From contig CAJJDN010000186.1 in the NCBI GenBank assembly GCA_905182985.1, positions 18,033 through 82,032 of the forward strand: a DNA stretch of 64,000 bases, read 5' to 3'. The notes beneath the pieces were generated by a model that searched no databases, had not been told where the DNA came from, and saw nothing but the letters and a program-made list of their open reading frames with translations. Within the stretch, counting starts at the first letter, position 1; each line of letters opens with the position of its first letter. Positions 35,736 to 47,964 of this stretch are shown piece after piece. The DNA comes from Paramecium sonneborni (Eukaryota > Ciliophora > Oligohymenophorea > Peniculida > Parameciidae). Both the position numbers and the translations under genes were made by a program.

Positions 35736-38077
35736 ATGAGTGTTCATAAAAAAATTTTGGAGAAGAGTGGTAGATTAGATTCTTTGTAATAATAACAATA
35801 AATACCTGACACCTAATTTAAGAATGTTAGTCAATAATAATTGTTTGAAAAATAGGATTAAGAATGTCTGTAAAATTTAGAGAAATGTTAGCAATACAAT
35901 TCTGTAAATAACATAAGAAGCACATGTAGAGTGTTTCCTAGAACAAAAGAAATGTATTAAGAGGCTAAAATACCATTTGGAGTGATAATATAACCTTATG
36001 GATAATCATCAAAAGAAGGATTTCCAACAGTAAATTATGGGAGTACTCCAATATTGATGTCAGAATTGTAGAGCATACATAAATCCTTTTATGGAATAAC
36101 TTAAGGATGAAGATTATTTGAGATGTAATATTTGTACTTGCATAATAAAAATACCTAAAAACTTCTTAAGACCTGAAGATTTAGAAAAGAGACCTGATTT
36201 GAATACAGGATCATATGATATAAAGGCAGGATAAGAATATTAAATGAGACCACCTATGGCTCCTGCATATTTTTTTATGATTGACGTGTCAAGTAAGAGT
36301 GAAGGGATTTTGAGTATAATGGGATAGATAATTAAAGATATGATTCTAGAGGATAAATTTAATAATAGAACATTGTTTGGTTTTATTACATATGACACAA
36401 GCATACATTTATACAATTTTAATAGTAAACTTAAATCACCATAAATGTATGTATTAACAGATGATAATGAGATGCCAACTCGTGAAGATTATATGTTTAA
36501 TTTATAAGATTCTAAAGATATTATTGTAGCATTTTTAAATCAATTGGATCGCTTATTTCCTAAACCATAATTAAAGAGTACTTAATTCATGTCGGCATTG
36601 AATTTGGTGTAAAAGATTATGTAAGATAATGGAGGTAAATTGATAATATTAACATCTTCTCCAATTAAAGAATTAAATGTTGCTGAAAATTAGAAGAGTT
36701 CTTAATATCACTTTTAACCAACAAATAATATTTTAAAGTAAGTTTGTGATAAGATGCATTTAAATTATATATGTCCATCAATTTTTATTGTATAATCAGG
36801 ATTTAATAATGTTGGTACATTAAATTAATTAGTCAAATATTTAAATGGAGATATGTTTTATTATGATGATCCTATAACTTACTGTATAAATTTATAATTA
36901 ATTATTAAGCATAAAAATTTTATTATGATTTCTATGCAGTTTTAAGAAGAGAATACACATGGGAATCTGTATTTAGAATACGATTATCAATTGGATGGAA
37001 AATAAAAAGTGTTTATGGGAATTACACAGTAAAGAATGCAGATTTGTTGAATGTAACTTGTACTGAAGAGTAATATATATTAATCATTATTATTTAGTCA
37101 AAAAGTATTAATGTATGAATTGGAGTTGAATCAACCTAGAGCACCATACGATAATTTATATGTTTAGACAGCATTATTATATACATCAACTAATGGAGAA
37201 AGAAGAATCCGTGTTCATAATATTTGTATTCCTATAAGTAATTCTATTAAGACAATTTACTCTCAAATTGATTAATCATGTTTAGCAATCTCATTGTATA
37301 AGATAGCTTTATCTCAATTAAATATTGCAAAAGATGCTAAAGATTGTATTTAAACTAAAGATTTTTTGATTGCTGCAACAAGATCAATATCTAAAAATTG
37401 TTAATTCTACAAGGAACCTTTGGATTTCTTACATTCTTATATGTTAGGAATAATGAAATCCCAAACCCTTAATTATAATTATGATCAACAGTCTGTTTTA
37501 ACTGATCATATGAATTATTTAAGATCAATTTACTAATATTTGAATGTTGATGAATTAGTAACTTATATTGTACCTCAATTGTATAATATCTCAGATTTGA
37601 AAGAATAAGAATGTGTATATGATGATAATGGATATTTTATATATCCATAATCAATTTCCTTGGTTTTAGAAGAAGTATCTAATGGAGGTTTGCTGCTTAT
37701 GGATTGTGGATATTGTTTGATTTTATTCATTTGCAAGTACTGAATGATCATCTATGAGTAGAATTCATGATGAAAATTAAATGGCTGATATTTTTGGACA
37801 ATAGTATTAAAATATGAATTTGATTGAAGATAATCTCTATTCCAACTCTAAAAATTTAATCAACGATAAACTCTATTTTCTTATTTAAGAATTAAGAAAG
37901 TATGTATTAACTAATATAAATTATAGTAATAAATATACTAAATATGTACCATTGTATATAGTAAAATAAGGGAGTAAAACTTAATGGGAGGAACTTTTCT
38001 TCTAGAACTTAATTTACGATGATTTTAATCGCCATTATAGAATGGGATATAATCAATTTGTATAATATATTGGTTGA
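35736..38077 (+). CDS. SEC24: COPII coat protein SEC24 homologue, frame break in the zinc finger
   Basis: Three clear introns (36884-36909, 37070-37097, 37737-37761). SEC24 selects cargo at ER exit sites as partner of SEC23. Regions in order: N-terminal NIRSTCRVFPRTKEMYQEAK; zinc finger ending RAYINPF with CNIC; trunk APAYFFMIDVSSKSEG and FGFITYDTSIHLYNF; beta-sandwich PYDNLYVQTALLYTSTNGER; helical region; C-terminal gelsolin-like part YVPLYIVKQGS. Near 36050-36062 the frame fails. Upstream reads GFPTVNYGSTPILM, while the finger CQNCRAYINPF needs another frame and is preceded by TGA. Either a few bases are missing (the family has R before the first Cys), or a 34-nt GT..CAG intron removes half the finger. 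The rest is intact, so an assembly error or a small real deletion is likely. Confidence 0.87.
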
Positions 38078-38112
38078 CATTAATATTATTATATATATAA
38101 TAAAAATATACA

Positions 38113-41100
38113 ATGAAGAAAAATAGATTCCAGCAATAAAAAGAGGAACAGAAGAAATAAAATTATTTTGATGAAGAAGAAGATATCGATTTAGAAGATG
38201 ATGGTCTATTTGGTAAAGAAGTATTAATTGCATGTAAGTATTAATAAACATTTTCAGCTAAACCATATGAAGAATATTTCTAAAAGTTTAATCAGTTGTA
38301 CAATAATCACATTGTTAAGTTTTCAGCTTTTGAAGAAGATTATCAAATACCATTGACTTCACCTGATTATGAAAACATAATTCAGAGTCATTTTATGGTT
38401 TATGAAAAAAACATGGGATTGTTTGATTTCATGAAATCTGATAATAAAGTCTTTGATAAGATCAGTGCATCTTTCGTATTCATTGATAACTAAATCAGAT
38501 AGATTGAAGATTAAGTATATTAATATACTTATTATTCTATAGTTCTATAAATTCCTTGATAAACTTACCATCTATGGAGAATTAGCAGATCTACATTTAG
38601 AAGAAGAAAGAAAACTTGTTGATGGAGAAGCTGAAATCATGATTTGTAGAATGTTAGGATAATTCAAGTAAATTTATGACATTATTAAAAAACTCATCAA
38701 TTACATCACCCATTTAGTCAATCAATTGAATTTGCTTTACAATAAAAAAGATCCCATCTCTAAAATTATGAAAATCTTTAATCTTAATTTCCCATTAGAT
38801 ACAATAGGAAGAGCATTGCAACTTATTTATGTCTTAGATAATGTTGTAGAATAGAATGATTATCTATAAGAACATTGGAATTTTTGTAAGAGAATGATTA
38901 AAATTGTGAAACCAGATCCTACTAAATTTAATTCAAATGCATAGAATGTCAAACAATTAGAAAAAATTATGATTAGATTAGATAAAACAGTATTGTCAGG
39001 AAATTGTCTCTAATCAGTTTTAGCTTAGAATTGGGATTAAAATGTACATGAAAAAACAGGAAAAGAGAAAAATGCTAATATTCCAGCTATTAAGAATAAT
39101 AAAGATTTCTTTAATTTATTGAATACATATCTGAAAGAAAGATATGAATTGTTTGATAAGACTTTAGGAACAGCTAAAGAAATGTTTGAAAGAGATTTAT
39201 TATTACCTACATTTTGTGTTTATGCTTTAGTAAGATAATTATATCCAAATGATGAAAATAGAGATCTTTGGAAAAATCTTTGGTCTTTATAAAAGAAGAT
39301 ACCAATGGTAGATGGACATTCTTAAGTTTTATGTTATTTAAGTAAATTCTTAATGGAAGTAACTCCATTAACAAAAAAAAGTTAGTCAATGGATCCTAAA
39401 GATCCAATTGCAAATTTTAAGAATTATTTATAAAGATTGTCAGCCTCTTTTTAAAGTGCATTAACTGCATAATATGTTGCATTTACAACTTGGATTGTAA
39501 GAGTTGATTCATTTTCATGCAGTCAAGCCTCATTTAATAATATTGATAAAATTGATAGAGAAAGAGCATAAAGATTTATTGAAGAGAGAATGAATTAGAG
39601 AGTAGTTTTAGTTTTATAAGGATTGACAATAGCATCATAGACAAGAAATCTATTGTAATCATTGTTATTAGGAAATTTTGGATTAGAAGAATAATCATTA
39701 GATATGTCATTATCAAAAGATGTAGTTTTGGCTGTAGAAATGTTAAAAGCAATAGAATATTATTTTGAATAAAAATATGATGTATTTTAACCTGCCTTAA
39801 TTTAAAATCATATAACAAAAAATGGATAAAAAATTATTCAATAAGTTTTAGAAAAGATGAAAGCTAATCTTAAAAGTTTTGGAACTGGAGGTGCTGAAAT
39901 ATTGGGAGCATTATAAATCTTAAATTCAATTCTTAAAAGCACACTCTCTCCATTAAAATTATAGACAATGTATTTTTTGATGGATTTTATGGTAGCAAAA
40001 GACATTTTCACAAATTAAGAAAAGGAAGACTTTAGAAACATTCTATGGAGACTTGATAAATTGATTTTATTGCCTTATTATGTTAAGAAGGTTACGGCTA
40101 GTACATATTTTTATTGGTGTAGAGAATTATTACCTTCTTTCTTTTAATATATATATTAAAATCCTTCATAAGCAAAGAGATTCTAATTTTTATTGAATGC
40201 TGTTTCAGATTGTTCAATTTAATTAAAAGATTGTATGCATTTAGAGAATCCTGATGAATTATTTGATTCATTTAGATAATTTGTTGTTAAAGAATTTTAT
40301 ACACAATATTTATAACCATTAGCAAGAGATATTGAAGATTATTTAAGAATTTAAGTGCATACAGTTTTAATTGAAAAGATTACAGCATTGAATCCATTCA
40401 AATAATAAGTGAAAGACTTAAAGAGATTATTAGACATTGATTATGTCTTGATTTTCGATTCTATTGTCAATTTAAGAACTGAAATCAACTAAATACTTAA
40501 TGAAACATTCTATAACATTAATGTACTAAATATGTACGACTAAGAAACTTATGAATAAATGAGAAGTTTAGCTAATTCTAAGTTTGGTTTAAATTTAATT
40601 AATGTCTATTTACCAACTTAGACAGTTGATTAAGGAAATTTCGATGTTCTCAATGTTTTGAAAAGCATTTAATAATTCTTTACAAAATATACATACAACT
40701 TATATTAATAATAATTTGTTTAGGTATATATATATAAATTGAATATAATTAGGTTACATCTGAAAGTAAATAGGTTTATTCAATAAGTATTCAATAGATT
40801 GCTGATTCAATTAGAACACATGGTATTGGTATATTGAGTACAACAGTAAACAGTGTGTATAAATTTTTATAGAAGTAATATTATTATGAACATTAGAAAA
40901 ATTCAAATGTTTTCTTAATTTTTGTTTGATGATTTAATTTAATCACCTTTAGTGAGAGAAGATAGATTCTTTAGAGAGAAAAAAGATGAATTGGATGGTT
41001 AATATCCTATTGAAAGAGCAGAGGCTTTATACAAAGAAATAAAGAAAATGGGTACATTTGATGATGGATCTAATTATCTTGATAAATTTAGAACTTTAAT

Positions 41101-41854
41101 AACTCAAATAGGAAATGCATTAGCATTTGTAAGATTATTAAGATCAGCTGCTTTGCATGTAAATTCAAAATGTTTAGAATATATTCCAAGTTAATATAAT
41201 TCAACTCAATTAGAATCACTTACAAGAGAAGCTGGATTCAGTGGTAATTATATTATTATATTTTATAATAGATGCTACAGTGAGTACTGCAAAAGAATTA
41301 GAAGAGATATTTACATAATATAAATCTAGTTTTTCTGAGAAGATAGATTATATAAACTTATTGTTAAATGCATTTTCAAGTATCAAATCCCCAGAAAATG
41401 AACATTTATCTCTATTTTATTTAATTGTTCCTACATTGACTTTAAATTTCATAGAAAAGATGTTGATATCAAAAGATTAGATAGGAAAGAAGAACTCAAC
41501 TACTGAAGTGTTTATTAGTGTAATAAGATATAAATATCTAATTAGGATGATGGTTTCACTTTAGGTATACAATTTTTCTTAACTTTATTGGATTAAAAAG
41601 CTCAATTTGATTCTTTACACTGGAGAAAGGAAATAAAGAGTAAATTCACAGTGGATATGAAACAGGCTAAAACATTAGCAACAACAAAACCAAATCAATC
41701 ATAAAGAGCAACAGATGAAGTAAATAGAATGTATATTAATTAGATTAACATGTAAAAAGAATTATCGTTACGTAAATTAAATATGCAATATGATGAATTT
41801 CAAATGTTCTTCTATGCTTTTAATTCATGCAAAATCCTATTTCTTGGAGAATGA
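38113..41854 (+). CDS. WASHC4: WASH complex subunit 4 (SWIP/KIAA1033) homologue (1,202 aa)
   Basis: Five introns (38515-38542, 40724-40752, 40875-40896, 41244-41271, 41520-41545) give exactly 1,203 codons, close to the human length of about 1,170. Diagnostic blocks: ARDIEDYLRIQVHTVL then ALNPFKQQVKDLKRLL; LRTEINQILNETFYNINVLN; SLANSKFGLNLINVYLPTQT; QQIADSIRTHGIGILSTTVN; MFSQFLFDDLIQSPLVREDR; RTLITQIGNALAFVRLLRSA; LFYLIVPTLTLNFIEKM; and DDGFTLGIQFFLTLLDQKAQ then FDSLHW. The WASH complex drives Arp2/3-dependent actin branching on endosomes. The protein has no catalytic site; it is a helical scaffold. The 22-nt intron at 40875 restores KIQMFSQFLF, supporting the model. It follows SEC24 by 35 bp and precedes IFT88 by 37 bp. 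Confidence 0.93.
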
Positions 41855-41891
41855 TTAATCAAAATTTAAATAATATATATATATATATATT

Positions 41892-44241
41892 ATGAATTAA
41901 TCTTAATATGGAGCCTTTGGTATAAGTGGTAATAATTTCAATCAAGCAGGTGGTAAGCCTCCTGTAAATAATTATAATTTCGAGAATGTTAGAGTACAAT
42001 ATTATTTATATCAATATATAGGCATAATAACCTGCACCAGGTGGACCATAACCATCTAGAGGAAAACCACTTGGAACAGCTGCTAGATAACCTTAAGCAG
42101 AAGCTAGACCTATGACATCAAATAGAGGAGCTAATTTTGGATAGAAAAAGGATCCATTCAATTCTACTCAAAATCAAATTAATTTGAATAAACCAAAACT
42201 TGAAACTAATCCTGAAGAGTAATTTAAAACTATTGAAAAAGAGATTAATACTTTAATAGAATAAAGTGCTATGTCTAAATTAAGAGGCAATCTCTCTGAA
42301 TGTTTAGAAAAGGCCAAAGAAGCATTCAATAAAGAAAAAAAATTAAGACAATCAAAAGAAGCACAAAATTTAGCAGAATCCATTAATACTGATCTTAGTT
42401 ATTGTGCAGCTTTAACTTAAGCTTGTGCTTTACATGCTAATGGACTTCATTCTGATGCTTTAGCAAAATACTAAGAAATAATTAAATGTAAACAATATCC
42501 TTAAGCGGGAAGATTGAGAGTTAATATGGGAAATATTTATTTTGAATAGAAAAAATACACTACTGCCATTAAAATGTATAAAATGGCATTAGATTTAATT
42601 CCTGCCACATCTAAAGAAATGAGATTCAAAATTTAAAAAAACATTGGTCATGCTTAAGTAAGATTAGGTAAAGAAAAAATTAAAGAGGCTATTACTACTT
42701 ATGAATAAATACTCAAAAGCTCTCCTGACTTCCCTACTGGTTTTAATCTTATGATTTGTTTATATTTGAGTGGAAATAAGAATAAAATGAAAGATTATTT
42801 TGTTACCCTATTAACTATTGAAATCCCAGGGGAAAGTGAGGAAGAAAATAATGAAAACAAGGGTACAACAATTACTGATAAATTAAGAGAAGATACTAAA
42901 GAAAGAAGAAGAGAAGCTATATACTACATTGCTACTTCTGCTAAATTAATTGCTCCTTTAATAGAAGAAGATATAATTGTTGGATATGAGTGGATTCTAG
43001 AATAACTTAAGAATTCAACTTTCCCTGAAGCTGAAACTGAAATTGAAATATGTAAAGCCATGGCTTATTTAAAAAAAAAGAATATTGAAAAATCTATTGA
43101 AACACTTAAAGGATTTGAAAAAAAAGATAAATAAATCATGGCTCGTATTGCTACGAATATTTCATTTCTATATTTCCTAGAAAATGATTATAAGCAAGCT
43201 GAAAAATATGCTGAAATTGCTATTACATATGATCGATACAATGCTAAGGCTTTAGTAAACAGAGGAAATTGCTTATATGTTAAAAACGAATTCTTAAGAG
43301 CTAAAGAATAATATTTAGAAGCTATAGGTGTTGAAGCAGATTGCATTGAAGCACTTTATAATTTAGCTTACGTAAATAGAAAATTAAATATGTTTGTTGA
43401 ATCTTTATAAGCTTTAGATAAATTATAAACTATTGTATGTATCCCTGAGGTTTTGTACTAAATGGCAACATTATATGAAATGACAGGAAATTCAAAATAA
43501 GCTATGAAATGGTATTTAGAATTATTGAATAAAGTACCAAATGATCCAAATATTCTAGCAAGATTAGGATCTTTATTTGCAAGAGTAATTATAATAGTAT
43601 ATTATAATAGGAAGATGATGAACCACAAGCATTGCATTATTTTTAGGAATCATACAGAATATTACCTACAAATATTGATACAATATCATGGCTAGGAGTG
43701 TATTATGTTAAATAAGAAATGTATGAGAAATCAAGCATGTATTTTGAGAGAGCAGCATAAGTATAGACAAGAGATGTGAAATGGAAATTAATGGTTGCTA
43801 GTTGTTATAGAAGAATGGGACATTTTTAAAAAGCATTAGGAAACTATTAGAAAATCTATTCTGATTACCCAGATAATATTGAATGTATCAATTATTATTA
43901 TCATTACTATAGGTCTAAGATTTTTAGTTTAATTATGTAGAGAAATGGGATTACCATATGAAGAGTATGCAGGATAATTAAGAAAATTAGAAAGAGAAAT
44001 GGAAATGATGGAAGGATATCAAGGTCAAGATATTAATTTAATTAATAATGAAGAGGAATAAGTTAGGTTACCTTAAGGTGATGATAACCCTGTTAGTTTC
44101 ACCAATAACACAAGGTAATTATTAATAATTTATAATTTCTATAGAAGAGGTAATAAATAGCCACCTCCTAAAACCAATATGAGATAAAATATCGATGATG
44201 AACAATTCTAAGATGGGGTAGAAGATAACTTTTTACCTTGA
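41892..44241 (+). CDS. IFT88: Intraflagellar transport protein IFT88 homologue (745 aa)
   Basis: Four introns (41994-42021, 43585-43610, 43885-43912, 44115-44144) give 746 codons. The N-terminus is Gly/Pro/Gln-rich, then come tetratricopeptide repeats: FNLMICLYLSGNKNKMKDYF, YNLAYVNRKLNMFVESLQAL, YQMATLYEMTGNSKQAMKWY, ILARLGSLFAR, WLGVYYVKQEMYEKSSMYFE, and VKWKLMVASCYRRMGHFQKA. The last three blocks and the acidic end DDEQFQDGVEDNFLP match IFT88 (polaris) as known from algae and animals. IFT88 is a core IFT-B subunit that links the IFT-B1 and IFT-B2 parts and is required to build cilia, fitting a ciliate. ATG 41892 is chosen as the first after WASHC4. The length is slightly shorter than human (about 830). 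Confidence 0.93.
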
Positions 44242-44312
44242 TATAATATAATATTTAATACATATGAATAGATTTTTTTTGTTTGAGATTACAGGAATTA
44301 GACATCTCTCAT

Positions 44313-44940
44313 TCATATTTCATATTGTTCAATTTTATGATATCCTTCTAATTGATCATTAAAAGCTTCAATCGATTTGTGACTGCAATTAGATGGACTA
44401 TTGGGCTGAATGTTTTGGAATAGCAAGAATAATGTATAATTAAAAACAGAATGAAGAGTTTAGAGCTTGCATTTTAATAATATCATGGAATTTATAGCTT
44501 CATCAATTTTTCTTGCTTTTTTTAAGAAGTTGAAATTTTGAATAACAATAATAAATTAATCATAATTTGTATCAATAATTCCATCTTTCTAAAACTCCTT
44601 GAAGGAGATCTTTTGAAAAATTCTATTTTTCTAACTCACTTTTGATTTCATAATCACTTGCTTACATTGCCAACGAAATAGCCATTAGAAATTCGGATAT
44701 ACTTTTATATTGATAATAGGTTTTATCTTTTTATGCTTTTTGGCATTAAAACCTAGCATCTTTAATGAAATAATGCGAGCAGCCTTCTTAATCGCAAAAT
44801 ATATCGCCTTTTGATGTTATAAATGATGGCTGGCAGCACTTACCATGATACCAATTTCTTATTTCAGTTGACTTACAGACACAATCTGGAGGGCATTTAA
44901 ATTTTAATCTCACTATAGGTAAATTTTTGTTAGGATTCAT
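44313..44940 (-). pseudogene. Cys/His-rich ciliate protein, frame broken once
   Basis: From ATG 44940 the frame reads a Cys-rich core: FKCPPDCVCKSTEIRNWYHG, then KCCQPSFITSKGDIFCDQEG and CSHYFI, with about nine Cys and several His that could bind zinc. It stops at TGA 44572-44574 after LQGVLERWNY. One base further on, the next frame continues naturally (DTNYDQFIIVIQNFNFLKKA, then KSIEAFNDQLEGYHKIEQYE) to TGA 44313-44315. A single extra T explains the break. It may be a sequencing error, a young pseudogene, or a gene that truly ends at 122 aa. The Cys/His layout resembles a ciliate-specific family I have seen but cannot name. Confidence 0.6.
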
Positions 44941-46271
44941 TATTTTTATTTTTATTTTTAGATTTGAAAGGAGAGACACAACTTTTAAAATCTCTTATCA
45001 ATAAAAAAAAATTTTATTCTATTGTTATATAATTAAAATAAAAAATATTTTAATAAAATTAAAACAATAAATCAATTTTAATAGCCCTATTTTTATTGTA
45101 TGAAAATGACTTATTTTTCAAGATAATCTTTCAATTATAAAAGATAAATTATTTAAATTAAACTCGAGAAAAATATTATAAGTTTTAAAAGGAGTGGTTA
45201 GAATTTTATTTAAATAATTTGATTGATTTTATTGAAATTTTAGTTAATGTGATATTTGATTAGACTATCAACTACTCAGATATTTAATGTTTGATTATCT
45301 TGAATGTGAGGGACAATATTAATTATTCTTTTTTGGAATTAGTTCAACAAAGAAAACTTTAGTTCTAAGTCAATATCTGAATTTGAGAGGTTAAACTAAT
45401 AAATAAAGCTTTCTAATAAATTGAGCATAAGTATAATGATAAGTTGGAGATTTTAATGGATTAAATTCAAGGAATGAAAAACTGCCAAACTTTTATTATG
45501 AAATTAAAATATTAAAGGGCTAAATTTTGGATAGATGCAAAAATATATGGAGAGCTCTATGCTCAAAGTTAGGGAAGCAATTGATTATTTTGAACTTCGG
45601 ATTTTTTTAATACTGATATGAGAAATCCTATTAGATTTGACATTATCAACATTAAGAAACACAATAAAATTAGAGATCAATTTTTAAGACATTGAGAATC
45701 TTTAGAAAATAAAAGTACTTACCAAATAAAAAATGGACGAAATACACTGACAATAACTTTTAAAAATTGTAATGTCTAAGCCATAAGTTGATGATAATGT
45801 AAAAATATGATTGCTCAATTTAAATAGCTGCTTTATTTTATAAAGTTAATGGAGAAGATTTTTGATTATTTGAATCTTCAGTCATAATGACCTTTTAATT
45901 TAGGAATTAATGTTAAATTAATAACTTATTTTTAGATATTCAAAAAAATTATAAAAATGACCTTTAAATATATAAATTATTATTAATTTATAAATTATTT
46001 TTTTTATATGCAAAACTATTTCAGAAATGAAATTCTTCAATTCAATTTTGATAATAACAACTTAAAATCACAATCATTTATAATGTTTTTCTAATCTATT
46101 TTTATCCCAAAAACTTAGAATATAAACTATTTTTAGCCCATTTCGAATACTATTATTCTAATAAGCTCTATTTGTTTAGAATTTTGATGCAATAATCAGA
46201 TTGACATTAATTATGGTATTAATTGTGGAACATTTCTAAAATTGTATAGCTCTCATAAGTAAATATTTGCA
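44941..46271. other. AT-rich region without recognisable gene
   Basis: About 1.3 kb with no frame that looks coding on either strand; open stretches are short or Ile/Asn/Leu-only. Noncoding or long-decayed DNA at the border of the degenerate part of the window. Confidence 0.45.
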
Positions 46272-46784
46272 GTTATTAGTAAATATTTATAAAAAATATT
46301 AAACTACATTATAATTTATCAGTACGATATAAAATATGCCTATCTCCCTTAATTATAAAATTTATATTGGTGATTTTCCAAATTAGGAAATTCACAAATT
46401 TAAATTAATATATTGGGGAATATCTAGATTAGGAAATTCATTTCTATAAATTATTGTAAAGCAATGGTGAATTTCCTCAAATGGATATTCACTAATATAT
46501 TTGTGAATTTCCACTCATGGATAATCACCAAATCACTTTTCTAAAAAAGAAGAATAAGTTTTTTGATTTTAATTATATAAAATAATTTATATAATTAGAA
46601 AATAATTTATATTAGTGAATTTCCTAATTTAGATATTTCCCAATATATTAATTTAAATTAGTGAATTTCCTAATCTGGAAAATCACCAATATAAATTTTA
46701 TAATTAAGGGAGATAGGCATATTTTATCTCGTCTACTGATAAATTAATGTAGTTTAATATTTTTTATAAATATTTACTAATAAC
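46272..46784. repeat. 513-bp inverted repeat with arms of about 184 bp
   Basis: The left arm (46272-46455) and right arm (46601-46784) are reverse complements with few mismatches; for example, ATGCCTATCTCCCTTAATTA in the left arm has its complement in the right arm. The spacer of about 145 bp (46456-46600) holds further inverted copies of the motif AGGAAATTCAC that also recurs within both arms. The outer ends read GTTATTAGTAAATATTTAT. I see no clear target-site duplication and no transposase. Best described as a MITE-like or foldback element, or an imperfectly excised mobile element. Confidence 0.8.
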
Positions 46785-46923
46785 AGTCCTATTACAGCAA
46801 TGGATTTATCTTATTAAATATATAAATTGGTGAATGTTATGCTCAGGGAGAAAAGATTCCCTAAAAAAAAGGAGAGATGAGAAGAGGAATGAGAAACATA
46901 TTAATAACAAAATAAATTATTGA
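46785..46923. other. Short spacer
   Basis: Sequence between the inverted repeat and the next open fragment. Nothing recognised. Confidence 0.4.
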
Positions 46924-47442
46924 AGTTGTTAAATTCTTTATTGCAGCCAAGGAAATCATAGAATCATCAAAACTTTTATAAATTAGGCTAGAGAGTCTGT
47001 TACAGGTTTAGGCTATGGAGAAATGTCTTATTAAATATCTAAAAAAGAATTCTAAAAATCTGATAATGAAGAAGATTTTCTTCATTACATCTTAAAGTTT
47101 AAGGTGTAGATAAATCAATTCATTTATAATATCAAAGTAGTAGTTAGAATTGGCAATTCTCCCCTATTATAAGCATCTTAAAACAAGTATATTTAAAGAA
47201 TACAGATAAAATTCTTTTTTATTAATTTTATCTATAGAATCTTATAATATTTAAAAATTCAATTAAATCTAAATCCACTTCAAGAATTTTAATAAGACAT
47301 ATTTAATTATTTTCATCAAAATGTAAATCAGAATATATTTAAGATAATTTAATTATCATTGTATCTAGATATTGATTATAAATTCTGTCGTTTTTGTTTA
47401 ATTTTTATCGTGTTATAAGATCAATAATCTCTACAAATTTGA
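46924..47442 (+). pseudogene. Coding fragment, family unknown
   Basis: Open between TGA 46921-46923 and TGA 47440-47442. The first half reads like real protein: SQGNHRIIKTFINQARESVT, then GLGYGEMSYQISKKEF and NEEDFLHYILKFKVQINQFI. The second half loses codon bias. There is no ATG start in frame upstream. It is probably the remnant of a gene truncated at both ends. Confidence 0.35.
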
Positions 47443-47964
47443 GTATAATTTTCCTCAATATTAAGGTTCAATGAAGATTGAATGGTAAAATGAAAATGAA
47501 ATAGCTGAATCGATATGAAGGATGAGAAAACAATTTAAATAATCAGCTGGCCAATTCATCAAGGGTGGAAAGCTGAAAATGAAATAATTTTATTGAATTA
47601 TTGGCCACAAATGTCTTTATTGATAAGCTAAAAATAAAAATGATAAATTTTTAATTTGTTATCTTTCACAAATTTGTAAAAATATTAGTTGCTTATATAA
47701 ATTTATTTGATATAATTTAAAAAATTTTTATATAATTAATACAAATTTATATAAAAATAGTAACTTGTTCTTATCTATAAATTAATGTATTTTACTGTAA
47801 AACAATTGTAACTCTAAGAATAAAAAATTAGATCTATGAGTCGGGATGCATCTTCTCCAAGAAATTGTTGAAAAGTTGATTTAATTTAAAGTTCAAAAGA
47901 TTTTTTGAAAAAAATTTATTAATAAATTTTAATAGAATTTGGAATAAATGTAGAAAAAATTTAC
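47443..47964. other. AT-rich spacer
   Basis: No gene seen. It probably contains the lost 5' end of the kinase-WD40 pseudogene that follows. Confidence 0.4.

Noticed and set aside
38009..38251. Minus-strand ORF over the SEC24 end and WASHC4 start
   Set aside because: It is antisense to well-supported coding sequence and lacks any domain.
44568..44580. Programmed +1 frameshifting at TAT-TGA
   Set aside because: Such frameshifting is known in Euplotes, not Paramecium, and one isolated case beside decayed DNA is better explained by an indel.
46272..46784. CRISPR-like array
   Set aside because: The repeated motif occurs in both orientations inside a single large palindrome, with no regular spacers; the organism is a eukaryote.
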